From assembly GCA_018262795.1 (NCBI GenBank), contig JADFDM010000008.1:1-64000 (forward strand): 64,000 nt of DNA, read 5' to 3'. The DNA comes from Sphingobacteriales bacterium. GTDB lineage: Bacteria; Bacteroidota; Bacteroidia; Chitinophagales; LD1. A model generated the notes under the pieces. That model made no database searches. It worked only from the letters and a program-made list of their open reading frames with translations, and had not been told where the DNA came from. How positions within the stretch are numbered: position 1 is the stretch's first letter; each line of letters opens with the position of its first letter. The position numbers and the translations under genes were made by a program. Below are positions 47,167 to 54,910 of the stretch, one piece after another.

Positions 47167-47607
47167 TTATCGAGGAGGAAGTTGGTTAAGGATCATCCAG
47201 TACAGACCTAAGTCACTCACTGCTTTTACAAACTGTTCAAATGCCACCGGCTTAACCACATAGCTGTTCACGCCAAGTTCATAGCATCGGTTTATGTCCG
47301 GGTCTTCTCGCGAAGAGGTGAGTATAATCACAGGAATTTTTCGGGTGCGCTCGTCCGCTTTTATTTTCTCCAACACCTCAATGCCGCTTACTTTGGGCAT
47401 CTTCAAATCTAGCAAAATGATGCGCGGACCATTCTGGATATTTCGACCTTCAAACTCACCGGTAGCAAAGATGAAGTCCAATGCCTGCGCGCCATCCTTC
47501 AAATGCAAAAGGTGGTTGGCCAAATTATTTTTCTTCAAAGCGCGAATAGTCAATTCCGCATCGCTGGGGTTATCTTCCACTAATAAAATTTCAACTTCTT
47601 GTATCAT
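47167..47607 (-). CDS. single-domain response regulator (Rcp1-like)
   Basis: A 146-residue receiver-only protein: EDN (acid pocket), D67 in [16 protein letters not shown] and the K of YVVKPV. Rcp1-type regulators with the long loop [12 protein letters not shown] usually pair with phytochrome- or PAS-type kinases. Its start overlaps the stop of the upstream kinase by 4 nt, so the two are translationally coupled and likely a pair. It has no output domain. Confidence 0.93.
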   Translation of the reverse strand: MIQEVEILLVEDNPSDAELTIRALKKNNLANHLLHLKDGAQALDFIFATGEFEGRNIQNGPRIILLDLKMPKVSGIEVLEKIKADERTRKIPVIILTSSREDPDINRCYELGVNSYVVKPVAFEQFVKAVSDLGLYWMILNQLPPR

Positions 47608-49577
47608 GGTTTTAAATTTTTATTCAGAGAAAACCAAAAGGTAGTTCCTTCATTCAGTTTTGAATCAGCCCACACTTTGCCTCCGTGTTTGGTAATGATT
47701 TGATGAACAATAGCCAGCCCTACACCGGTGCCTTCAAATTCTTGTTCGGTATGCAGCCGTTGAAACACTCCAAAAAGTTTATTGGCATATTTCATATCAA
47801 AACCCACTCCGTTATCCTTCACAAAATAGGAAGTATCTCGTTTGTTTTCTTGCGCCCCAATTTCAATCACAGCTTCTTTTTCCAACCGGGTATATTTTGC
47901 CGCATTCGATAGCAGGTTCACCCACACTTGCCGAATGGACACAATATCGGCCATAGTAGGAGGTAACTTTCCAATTTTGAAATGGATTATTCGGGAGGGT
48001 TCACTCTGCGAAATTTCAACACATACCCCTTCCACCATTTCCTGCATATTCACCGAAGACTTCACCAACTCTCTACGACCTAAGCGAGAGAACGAAAGCA
48101 AATCATCAATTAACTGCCCCATCTTTTTCGCATTGCCCATAATGTTACCAACGAGCCGATAGCCTTCCTCATCCAATTTAGTTCCGTAATCTTCCTGTAA
48201 GATTTGTGCATAGCCGTTTACTCCTCTCAGCGGAGCGCGCAAATCATGAGACACAGAATAGGTAAAGGAGTCGAGTTCGTTATTCACTCTTTCTAATTGC
48301 TTCGTCTTTTGGAGCAGTAACTCGGCTTGTTCTTTTGCCCGGGTAATGTTGCGGGCAGTAGCATACAACAAGTTGTCATACACTACCGTGTTCCATTGCA
48401 ACCACACGTACTGACCGTTTTTGCATCGGTACCGATTTTCAAACCCAATAGTCGTTCTGCCGGAAGCTAATTTTTCTACTTCCTTTAAAGTATTCTCTAC
48501 ATCATCCGGGTGAACAAAACTGATAAAGGGAGATGCTTTTAACTCCTGTTGAGTATAGCCCAAAACCTTTTCGTAAGATTCATTCAAGTGCAAAAAATAA
48601 CCTTCGAGGCTCGCGGTGCCGAGCAGGTCAGGGGCTTGGTCGTAGAAGATATTTTTCATAACCAGCTCCTTATTGATTTGCCCCAACCGTTCTTGTACTT
48701 GTGTCTTTTCGCTGTCTGATTTATTAATAGTAATCGTGAGATACCACACTAACAGAAGAAAAATAACAACGATAATAGTCACATGAATCGCGATCCCCAA
48801 CTCAACGCTTACCGGATAAAATCGGTTGATCACAATTCGCAGGTATCCGATAAGGATAGAAAACACAATAACAGAAGGGATGAGAAAACGCGCAATAGTT
48901 CCTCCTAAGAAAGGCGAAGTAAAAGTGTCCATAAATCCTACTTCGCTATTGATGAACAGTAAGGCTAAGCCAATCAGCAAAAAACAGATAGCGGTGTGCA
49001 AAGCCATTGGTATGTAGGCGAGAATGCCATAAAATTCTTGTACATAGTAGCTGTAGCCAATGATGGAAAATAAACCCACCACAAAAACACCTAAGGCAAA
49101 GTAATTAGCCACGGCTCTAACGAAAGTCTGCTTTTGAATAGAAAAGAGAATAGATAGTCCTGTAATAAAAAAACCGACAGCCGTATTTGGTGCCATGCTG
49201 TTGGCAACTCCATTCACTATATCCCCTTCTAATTTTTCTGAAAATAGTAAGTGATCTATCCCCAACGACCAATTGGCAAAAATGGAGAAGAGTTGCGTAA
49301 AGCCGAAAAGGCTAATAGTGCCCGCAAGAGCAATCATCCATATTTTAGCTTTCTTTTGAAGTACCAGAAAAATAGTGAGACCAACGAAGAGGAACAGAAT
49401 CGCTGTCAAAGGATTCATGGCTACCATACCTGTACAAAGCCGCTTTAAAAAATTTACATCGAATTGCCATCCTATCAGTACAAGCAACCCAACCGCCATC
49501 ACCAGACCTATTAAATAGTAGGATGATTTCCTGAGATTCTGTTGTAATGAAATCTGAAAGGACGATACGGATAGCAT
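47604..49577 (-). CDS. membrane sensor histidine kinase with PAS domain
   Basis: A 657-residue kinase if started at 49577 ([14 protein letters not shown]...); the frame is open 32 codons further up. About eight N-terminal membrane helices (20-310) form an integral sensor. A PAS domain follows ([27 protein letters not shown]), then HisKA ([21 protein letters not shown]) and HATPase ([40 protein letters not shown]). Its C-terminal half is closely related to the other kinases in the window. The response regulator gene overlaps it by 4 nt. Confidence 0.92.
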   Translation of the reverse strand: MLSVSSFQISLQQNLRKSSYYLIGLVMAVGLLVLIGWQFDVNFLKRLCTGMVAMNPLTAILFLFVGLTIFLVLQKKAKIWMIALAGTISLFGFTQLFSIFANWSLGIDHLLFSEKLEGDIVNGVANSMAPNTAVGFFITGLSILFSIQKQTFVRAVANYFALGVFVVGLFSIIGYSYYVQEFYGILAYIPMALHTAICFLLIGLALLFINSEVGFMDTFTSPFLGGTIARFLIPSVIVFSILIGYLRIVINRFYPVSVELGIAIHVTIIVVIFLLLVWYLTITINKSDSEKTQVQERLGQINKELVMKNIFYDQAPDLLGTASLEGYFLHLNESYEKVLGYTQQELKASPFISFVHPDDVENTLKEVEKLASGRTTIGFENRYRCKNGQYVWLQWNTVVYDNLLYATARNITRAKEQAELLLQKTKQLERVNNELDSFTYSVSHDLRAPLRGVNGYAQILQEDYGTKLDEEGYRLVGNIMGNAKKMGQLIDDLLSFSRLGRRELVKSSVNMQEMVEGVCVEISQSEPSRIIHFKIGKLPPTMADIVSIRQVWVNLLSNAAKYTRLEKEAVIEIGAQENKRDTSYFVKDNGVGFDMKYANKLFGVFQRLHTEQEFEGTGVGLAIVHQIITKHGGKVWADSKLNEGTTFWFSLNKNLKP

Positions 49578-49828
49578 AAGAAAATCAACTTTAATCTTAC
49601 TCTTAAACTCAGAACAGACTTTACAAATAATATAATTCAATTTACTATTCTCACGAGCCGCTGTCTCTCGCAATTAAAACGTAGCAATGAAAAAACCTAA
49701 ATGGTTACAAAGATATTTAATTGAAAGGGGCAAGGCAACCGTACTGGTACTGTTTATTGTAATCTTGGAAAGAGCAATATCCCACATAAATCTTTATTTT
49801 GTAGCTAATCAAATCAATATTCCCCCGT

Positions 49829-50524
49829 ATGTCCTTTCCTTCAAAGCCCCTAAAAATAGTAGTGGTAGATGATCAAACTCTTTTTCGCAAAGGATTGATT
49901 GCGCAACTCAGTGAATATGATGGCATCTCCATTACAGACGAAGCTGCCAATGGTGAAGAAGCCTTATTGTCCATCGAAAAATCTAAACCGGATGTGATGT
50001 TGCTGGACTTGCAAATGCCAATTATGAATGGCTACGAAACACTCGAACAACTAAAACAAAAAAAGGCTTCGGTCAAGGTTATCGTACTCTCTTCCTTTAT
50101 GGAAGAGTGGCATATACTGCGAGCAATTAAAGTGGGAGCTGTGGGGTTTCTTTCCAAGAATGACGAACCCAACGAAGTGATGCTGGCAATTAAAAGCGTG
50201 ACAGAAAATGGTTTTTACCTGAAGGAGGATATAAGTATGGTCACTCTTCGAAGAGTAATGATGCAAAAAGAGTTTACTCCTGTTTTTGAAAATGATTTTG
50301 TTGCTTTTAATAATCGAGAAATTCAAATCCTACAATTGATAGCGCTGGAGTATTCCAACGTAGAAATTGCGAACCGGTTTTTTCTCAGTGAAAGAACCAT
50401 AGAAGATATTAGGCGAGAAATGCTTCGTAAAACAGGAGCAAAAAATGCGGTAGGATTAGTGGTGTATGCCATTAAAAATGGCCTCATTAATCCTGATCGG
50501 ATAGAGGATGTGAGTATGGATTAG
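49829..50524 (+). CDS. LuxR/NarL-type response regulator
   Basis: A 231-residue protein with a receiver (acid pocket DDQ, D60 in VMLLDLQMPIMNGYE) and a C-terminal LuxR-type helix-turn-helix (about 165-220: NNREIQILQLIALEYSNVEIANRFFLSERTIEDIRREMLRKTG). It is divergent from the kinase-regulator operon and may be its DNA-binding output. It is the last gene before the insertion sequence. Confidence 0.93.
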   Translation: MSFPSKPLKIVVVDDQTLFRKGLIAQLSEYDGISITDEAANGEEALLSIEKSKPDVMLLDLQMPIMNGYETLEQLKQKKASVKVIVLSSFMEEWHILRAIKVGAVGFLSKNDEPNEVMLAIKSVTENGFYLKEDISMVTLRRVMMQKEFTPVFENDFVAFNNREIQILQLIALEYSNVEIANRFFLSERTIEDIRREMLRKTGAKNAVGLVVYAIKNGLINPDRIEDVSMD

Positions 50525-50638
50525 CTCCGGCAAAAAACGCATTATCGAATACAACAACTTTCGATAAACAGGAGCATCTGTGGGTCAGCGTCAAAAGTTG
50601 GGGAGTAGGATAAAAAAGCAATAGTTTGTAAAAACAAA

Positions 50639-51064
50639 ATTTCCATCGAAACAAAAGAACTACTACTGCTACAAGAACTCTTCCCTGAAGAGCTGACAAA
50701 CTATTTCTTCATTTCCCATTACCAGATACTGGGCAACTTAGAAACAAAGGAAGAGTATTGGGTGATAGAGTTTGAAGAAAAGAACGAATTGCCCAATGGC
50801 TATCCTGCTGCTGATTATGAATCGAAAGGATTTATGGAAAGCCAACTAATACAAGATTTTCCACTGCGAGGCAGAGCTGTTTACCTGCGCATTAAAAAGC
50901 GAAGATGGCGACATAAAACTAGTGGAGCAATCATTAAACGCGATTTCTCCTTCGTAGCCGGTGGTTCAAAATTCACACAAGAACTATCGGATTTTTTAAA
51001 AGAAGCAAGTGGATACGCGACCCGATACCATGAAAAACATAGCCAGCTATTACGGGATCAATAG
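50639..51064 (+). CDS. ISAon1-family transposase, N-terminal region protein
   Basis: The first ORF of the element. The first usual start is GTG at 50762, which would give 100 residues, but the same frame upstream clearly reads as protein (ELLLLQELFPEELTNYF ... EEYWVIEFEEKNE), so real coding begins further up, where only near-cognate codons such as ATT at 50639 exist. Residues around FPLRGRAVYLRIKKRRWRH are basic and likely DNA-binding. It overlaps the second ORF by 35-56 nt in another frame. Either a non-standard start or loss of the start codon is possible. Confidence 0.75.
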   Translation: MSIETKELLLLQELFPEELTNYFFISHYQILGNLETKEEYWVIEFEEKNELPNGYPAADYESKGFMESQLIQDFPLRGRAVYLRIKKRRWRHKTSGAIIKRDFSFVAGGSKFTQELSDFLKEASGYATRYHEKHSQLLRDQ

Positions 51065-51992
51065 CCGGAAACTACAGCGGCATTACAAACACAAGGTCAG
51101 CGGATATAAAAAGTGGAAGCAACTGCCTCATGCGCAGGATTATCTCATTTACCCCGAAAACATAACCGATACCTTGAGCATAGACGAGGTAAGTTTATCC
51201 AAAGGAGAGCTTTACACTTTTGTGACCAATAAAAATACAGGTGTAAAAAACAGAAAATCAGTAGTGGCAATTATCAACGGTACCGCAGCAAAAGAGATAC
51301 AAGGGGTGTTAGAGAAGATACCATTAGAAAAAAGGAACATCGTAAAAGAAGTAACCCTAGATATGGCGCGAAATATGAGCCTGGCAGTAGAAACGAGTTT
51401 CCCTCAAAGCAAGATGGTCATAGACCGTTTTCATGTAGTAAGGTTAGTGATGGATGCTCTACAGCATCTTCGGATAAAACTCCGATGGAAAGCCATAGAA
51501 GAAGAAAATAAGGTGATTCAAGAAGCTAAAAAAGCAGGGTGCAAATATCTTCCGCAGATGCTATCCAATGGAGATACCCTTAAAGAACTATTAGCCAGAA
51601 GCCGCTACTTGCTGTATGTGTTTGAGGAAAACTGGACTATTAATCAAGCAAAGAGAGCAGCTATTCTATTCGAAAAGTATCCATTGCTGCAACAAGCCTA
51701 CAAACTCACCTTGACATTTAGAAGCATGTATCAAAACCTTTGCAAAGAAAAAGCACTCCTTCAATTCAACGATTGGAAGAAACAGGTAGTTGTCTCGCAA
51801 ATAGAAGAGTTCAATACCGCAGTCAACTCTCTTGAATATCATGCAGAGAATATCTTCCACTTCTTCGACCATCGAAGTACTAATGCCAATGCAGAATCAT
51901 TCAACTCTAAAATTAAAGGGTTTAGAGCTAATTTGAGAGGGGTTACCGATGTCAAATTCTTCCTCTTTAGATTAGAGAAATTATTCGCCTAA
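51009..51992 (+). CDS. ISAon1-family transposase (DDE, ISL3-like)
   Basis: A 327-residue catalytic part. The start is GTG at 51009 or ATG at 51030. DDE residues of the ISL3 type are visible: first D in LSIDEVSLSKGELYT, second in KMVIDRFHVVRLV and the Glu in STNANAESFNSKIKGFR. The frame is intact to a stop just before the right inverted repeat. The overlap with the N-terminal ORF suggests coupling or frameshifting between the two. Confidence 0.88.
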   Translation: MDTRPDTMKNIASYYGINSRKLQRHYKHKVSGYKKWKQLPHAQDYLIYPENITDTLSIDEVSLSKGELYTFVTNKNTGVKNRKSVVAIINGTAAKEIQGVLEKIPLEKRNIVKEVTLDMARNMSLAVETSFPQSKMVIDRFHVVRLVMDALQHLRIKLRWKAIEEENKVIQEAKKAGCKYLPQMLSNGDTLKELLARSRYLLYVFEENWTINQAKRAAILFEKYPLLQQAYKLTLTFRSMYQNLCKEKALLQFNDWKKQVVVSQIEEFNTAVNSLEYHAENIFHFFDHRSTNANAESFNSKIKGFRANLRGVTDVKFFLFRLEKLFA

Positions 51993-52028
51993 TTCAGACT
52001 ACTCCCCAGAAAATGACGCTGACCCACA

Positions 52029-52297
52029 TAAGGTCTATATATATCATCTTTGGACGTGCTAGCATCAGTAGTAAGTATCTGCGAAACTGCCGGTAGGCTA
52101 CCTCCTTGAGCTAAGGTTAAATCTAAAAAGCCGGGTTCCCAATCTGTATAGTTTGGATCAATATCATCTCCTATTAAATTATAGCGGTAGTTCCAATACT
52201 TAGCCATATTCAGAGAGTTAGTAGTTTGTCCGAACAAACTAAAGCTAAGGCTTACACATAAAAAGGAACACACTAAATAAACTATTCGCTTATTCAT
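52029..52297 (-). pseudogene. secreted protein gene truncated by the insertion sequence
   Basis: The 5' part of a gene starting at 52297: a signal peptide (MNKRIVYLVCSFLCVSLSFSLFGQ) and about 65 mature residues (MAKYWNYRYNLIGDDIDPNYTDWEPGF). The reading frame crosses into the IS at 52028 and ends at 51989 after a dozen IS-encoded residues (VGQRHFLGSSLN). The missing 3' part is not found on the other side of the element, so it was lost. The N-terminal pattern is shared by large secreted proteins of this phylum. It is the last gene of the minus-strand operon starting at 54021. Confidence 0.82.
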
Positions 52298-52302
52298 ATA
52301 AA

Positions 52303-52590
52303 CTATTTTACTCTGTAGCAATTAGTATAGGGCTTATATTTACTACCTTCGTTACAAAAGGTAAACTCCATCGGTAGTTCAACAATTTTTATCATTTTAA
52401 AGCTATAACCTGAATGCCCTAACGAGTCGTAGTAATGCGAAGTTGCCCCCTCAATGCGATAAACTATTATAGTATCATCACCCTTCGTATAAAGGTATTC
52501 TTCGGCAAGGATACTAGTGCAATGCCAACATTGTTTTTGACAAGCATTTAAGCTAAACACTGAAAACACAATTACTATAATGTATCTCAT
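52303..52590 (-). CDS. small Cys-rich lipoprotein A
   Basis: A 95-residue protein with a lipobox (FSLNA-C17) and Cys residues at the mature N-terminus (CQKQCWHC) and near the end (CNEG, NCYRV). It shares a layout with the next upstream gene: a KGDDTIIVY strand, then YYDSLGHSGY. I take the two to be distant paralogues. It lies 10 nt after its sister and 5 nt before the truncated gene. Function unknown. Confidence 0.75.
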   Translation of the reverse strand: MRYIIVIVFSVFSLNACQKQCWHCTSILAEEYLYTKGDDTIIVYRIEGATSHYYDSLGHSGYSFKMIKIVELPMEFTFCNEGSKYKPYTNCYRVK

Positions 52591-52600
52591 TCTATTACTT

Positions 52601-52915
52601 TTAAGGGACTAATTCACAATCAAATCCTTCCGATTCGAGATAGTCAATGTCGTGTTGGCTCATCGCAGTAGTGTAGGTAATTCCCCCTACAAAATAATAA
52701 GGCAGTGTATCACAGTTATAACCGAGTGATTCATAATACTGCTTCACCCTCTCCTGTGGGTCAATATAACCAGCGGTAAAATATTGTACAGTATCAGCCC
52801 CTTTGTAACATTGCATGTTTAGCGACTGGTAGCTTTTGCATTCATATCTTTTCACACAACCAATCAAACTGGTCATAGCCACTAAGGCTATTGCTTTTAA
52901 AACAATCTCTCTCAT
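52601..52915 (-). CDS. small Cys-rich lipoprotein B
   Basis: A 104-residue protein with lipobox TSLIG-C20. The mature part has Cys residues in CVKRYEC, QCYKG, NCDTL and DCELV. The KGADTVQYF ... YYESLGYNC pattern matches its neighbour at 52303. It starts 5 nt after the large secreted protein gene, so it is in the same operon. No family recognised. Confidence 0.75.
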   Translation of the reverse strand: MREIVLKAIALVAMTSLIGCVKRYECKSYQSLNMQCYKGADTVQYFTAGYIDPQERVKQYYESLGYNCDTLPYYFVGGITYTTAMSQHDIDYLESEGFDCELVP

Positions 52916-52920
52916 TTTAC

Positions 52921-54021
52921 CTATTTTTTACTCCACACCACCAGCCCCTCTATTACCTTTTGCTGCTCCTCGTTTTGCTTTTGCAGTTGCAATACATACA
53001 GGGTTAGCTCCTCTACTTTTTGCAACAACTTAGCGTCCATTTTGCCAAGGTCTATACCTTCGCAAACCACCTCGTCAGCACTGGGCACCCCGGGCAAGTG
53101 TTGGTTGTTATCAATAAATGTTTCTACATCCCGCAAGGTAGGCAGTTTATAGCTTTTATCAAAAACAAAATCGCTCCAATCGGCAGTAGTTTGTACCGCC
53201 ACCTTTACTTTTTCGGTAAGTATGCCCTCTGTAGCATACAAAGTGTACCCCGCAGGAGTAGGTGTTACAGGCGACCCCAACAATAATTTACCTTTTATCG
53301 TCATCACTTCCGAACAGCCTCCCATGTTCGGATAAATAATCATCATGTTACTACTCAAATCATCAACGATAGCATGTCGTGGCTGCATGGTAAATGGGTC
53401 AATAAATCTAATCTGCGAGCCAAAGCCGGTAGTTGCTCCATTTACAATATCTAAATAAGTAGTGCCCGTAACCCCCGATAGCATAAGCGTGGTTTGCGTC
53501 CAAGATGTAACAGCAACGTTAATTCCCACTTTGCGTGAATCTACGCAAAACCACGGAAACGGGTTCCCTGTTTCTGTTACTTTAAATGCTGCACCTGTAA
53601 CTCCGTCAATATGCAACTTTGCGCTGGGGGCAGCAACTCCTATCCCCACGTTCCCATTATTCTCTATGCTCATCAGCGCATTGTTGGGGCTTGTTCCTAA
53701 CTCTATCCATTTATCTCCGTTAAATGAAGTTCTGCCCCACACCGACCCCACAGCTTGGTTGCCCGTGTTTGATTGGGTCGAAAATACCACAGATGGAGTG
53801 TAAACACTCATAGGGTTAGTTGACTCTAAATTTATATCACCATCAGTAACCTGAAATTTGCTTATAGGTAGTACGGTTCCTATCCCTACATTCCCGCTAT
53901 TGGTATTATAAATATCACTACCTAAGGTATTCCATTGTGCATTGGCAACTGGGCATAAACTCAGCAGAGCAAAGCACGTAACCATTGTTTTGTAAGTGCG
54001 TTTTTGTGTACGATGCATCAT
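52921..54021 (-). CDS. secreted protein with VGIGT-type and tail-fibre-like C-terminal regions
   Basis: A 366-residue exported protein (signal peptide about 1-28, ending ANA). Two short repeats NSGNVGIGTVLPISKFQV and NNGNVGIGVAAPSAKLHI are the phage-tail/adhesin VGIGT motif. The C-terminal 90 residues (LPTLRDVETFIDNNQHLPGVPSADEV ... LLQKVEELTLYVLQLQKQNEEQQKVIEGL) form the trimerising coiled coil common to Bacteroidota tail-fibre/chaperone-like surface proteins. It is first in the operon and divergent from the XRE regulator. Confidence 0.85.
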   Translation of the reverse strand: MMHRTQKRTYKTMVTCFALLSLCPVANAQWNTLGSDIYNTNSGNVGIGTVLPISKFQVTDGDINLESTNPMSVYTPSVVFSTQSNTGNQAVGSVWGRTSFNGDKWIELGTSPNNALMSIENNGNVGIGVAAPSAKLHIDGVTGAAFKVTETGNPFPWFCVDSRKVGINVAVTSWTQTTLMLSGVTGTTYLDIVNGATTGFGSQIRFIDPFTMQPRHAIVDDLSSNMMIIYPNMGGCSEVMTIKGKLLLGSPVTPTPAGYTLYATEGILTEKVKVAVQTTADWSDFVFDKSYKLPTLRDVETFIDNNQHLPGVPSADEVVCEGIDLGKMDAKLLQKVEELTLYVLQLQKQNEEQQKVIEGLVVWSKK

Positions 54022-54038
54022 TTTGTAAAAATTTTATA

Positions 54039-54046
54039 CAAAAATA
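54039..54046 (-). promoter_or_regulatory. -7 element of the secreted-protein operon
   Basis: The minus strand reads TATTTTTG, a perfect TAnnTTTG, 17 nt before the ATG at 54021. No -33 box is visible; the operator array begins 33 nt further upstream. Confidence 0.5.
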
Positions 54047-54078
54047 GTTGCACAGTTACCGCCTCGTTCTTACATTAC

Positions 54079-54129
54079 GTTGTAATTTACAACTGCCGCC
54101 ATTGTAATTTACAACTAAGTTAGTTGTAT
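54079..54129. promoter_or_regulatory. operator array for the divergent XRE regulator
   Basis: A perfect 7-1-7 palindrome GTTGTAA-T-TTACAAC lies at 54079-54093, a copy with one mismatch (first base A) at 54101-54115, and a left half-site GTTGTAT at 54123-54129. The three starts are exactly 22 bp apart, about two helical turns, so bound dimers would sit on one face of the DNA. The array lies between the two divergent genes and is the probable target of the XRE protein. Confidence 0.75.
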
Positions 54130-54209
54130 TGCACTTTGTGGCAATAAATTAGAAATACCTAAACAACAATTTTTTTGTCCTTTGTCGAACTGTATTAATC
54201 CTCCCATTC

Positions 54210-54581
54210 ATGTCTGCAAAAACCATTGGCGAATACATTAAGATAGCGCGAGAGCAACGCAACCTTACACAAGAATATGTGGCAGCCGAGTTAGGCATAA
54301 CTCAGCAGGCATTTCGTAAAATTGAAAGCAACGAAACCAAGCTGGATGCCGATAGAATATTCTTGTTACTGAAAATATTCGACTCCACTTTTCATGAAAT
54401 CTTTCCTAACCATCATAATCACTCAGACCCACTTTCTGTTAATCAAGGCAACCCAATTTCTAACCATAATTTTCTCACTACTGCTGAAAAAGAACTGTAT
54501 GAACGGCTCTTTCAAATACTCCAAAAATCTAATGAGGAAAAGGAAGAAATAATAAAACTAATACTCAAGAAATATAAGTGA
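54210..54581 (+). CDS. XRE-family helix-turn-helix transcriptional regulator
   Basis: A 123-residue regulator. The HTH is at about residues 7-60 (IGEYIKIAREQRNLTQEYVAAELGITQQAFRKIESNETKLD). The C-terminal part (75-123) ends in a helix (KELYERLFQILQKSNEEKEEIIKLILKKYK) likely used for dimerisation. It is divergent from the secreted-protein operon, with the palindromic operator array between them, so it probably controls that operon and itself. Confidence 0.9.
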   Translation: MSAKTIGEYIKIAREQRNLTQEYVAAELGITQQAFRKIESNETKLDADRIFLLLKIFDSTFHEIFPNHHNHSDPLSVNQGNPISNHNFLTTAEKELYERLFQILQKSNEEKEEIIKLILKKYK

Positions 54582-54910
54582 CCCTGCCACAATTTCATCC
54601 CCGCTACTCAACATGTTAAATATTCTTAGAGATAACTCTCACATATAGTTCATGATTTTTACTTATTGCTCTATTCAGAATAGAATGTAGGCCGATGAAT
54701 AGATCCAATTCTAGTAGTTTCATTTTCCCCTGTGTCTTCACCATATGCATCTATCGGCACAGTGATAAAACAAAATCGCACGCGAAGCGCTCCTCTTATT
54801 TTAGCCACTCCACAAGAGGCTGTGTATAGCTTCCTGCCGTTTTCCTTTTACAAGCGAGCGCCATTGTTGTATTTAGATATTGAAAATAGCAGCAGTAAAA
54901 ATTCGTTTGT
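54582..54910. other. intergenic stretch without a recognisable gene
   Basis: A 329-nt gap before murA. A 66-codon frame at 54732 runs into murA and has no family resemblance. A weak -7-like AAAATTCG lies at 54898-54905, five bases before the murA ATG; nothing else is visible. Confidence 0.5.

Larger units (their letters stand above)
50579..52028. mobile_element. ISAon1-type insertion sequence, complete, 1450 bp
   Basis: Both ends carry 30-bp terminal inverted repeats (50579-50608 and 51999-52028), identical at 25 of 30 positions: the outer 15 (TGTGGGTCAGCGTCA) and inner 9 (GGGGAGTAG) match perfectly. Two overlapping plus-strand ORFs inside encode a two-part ISL3-like DDE transposase. I see no matching 8-bp direct repeat at the flanks (GGAGCATC on the left, TAAGGTCT on the right). 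The right end cuts into a minus-strand gene, which continues only as IS sequence. Confidence 0.92.

Noticed and set aside
49687-49872. A 61-codon ORF with a possible membrane helix before the LuxR regulator
   Set aside because: It overlaps the regulator gene by 44 nt and shows no RBS or known family.
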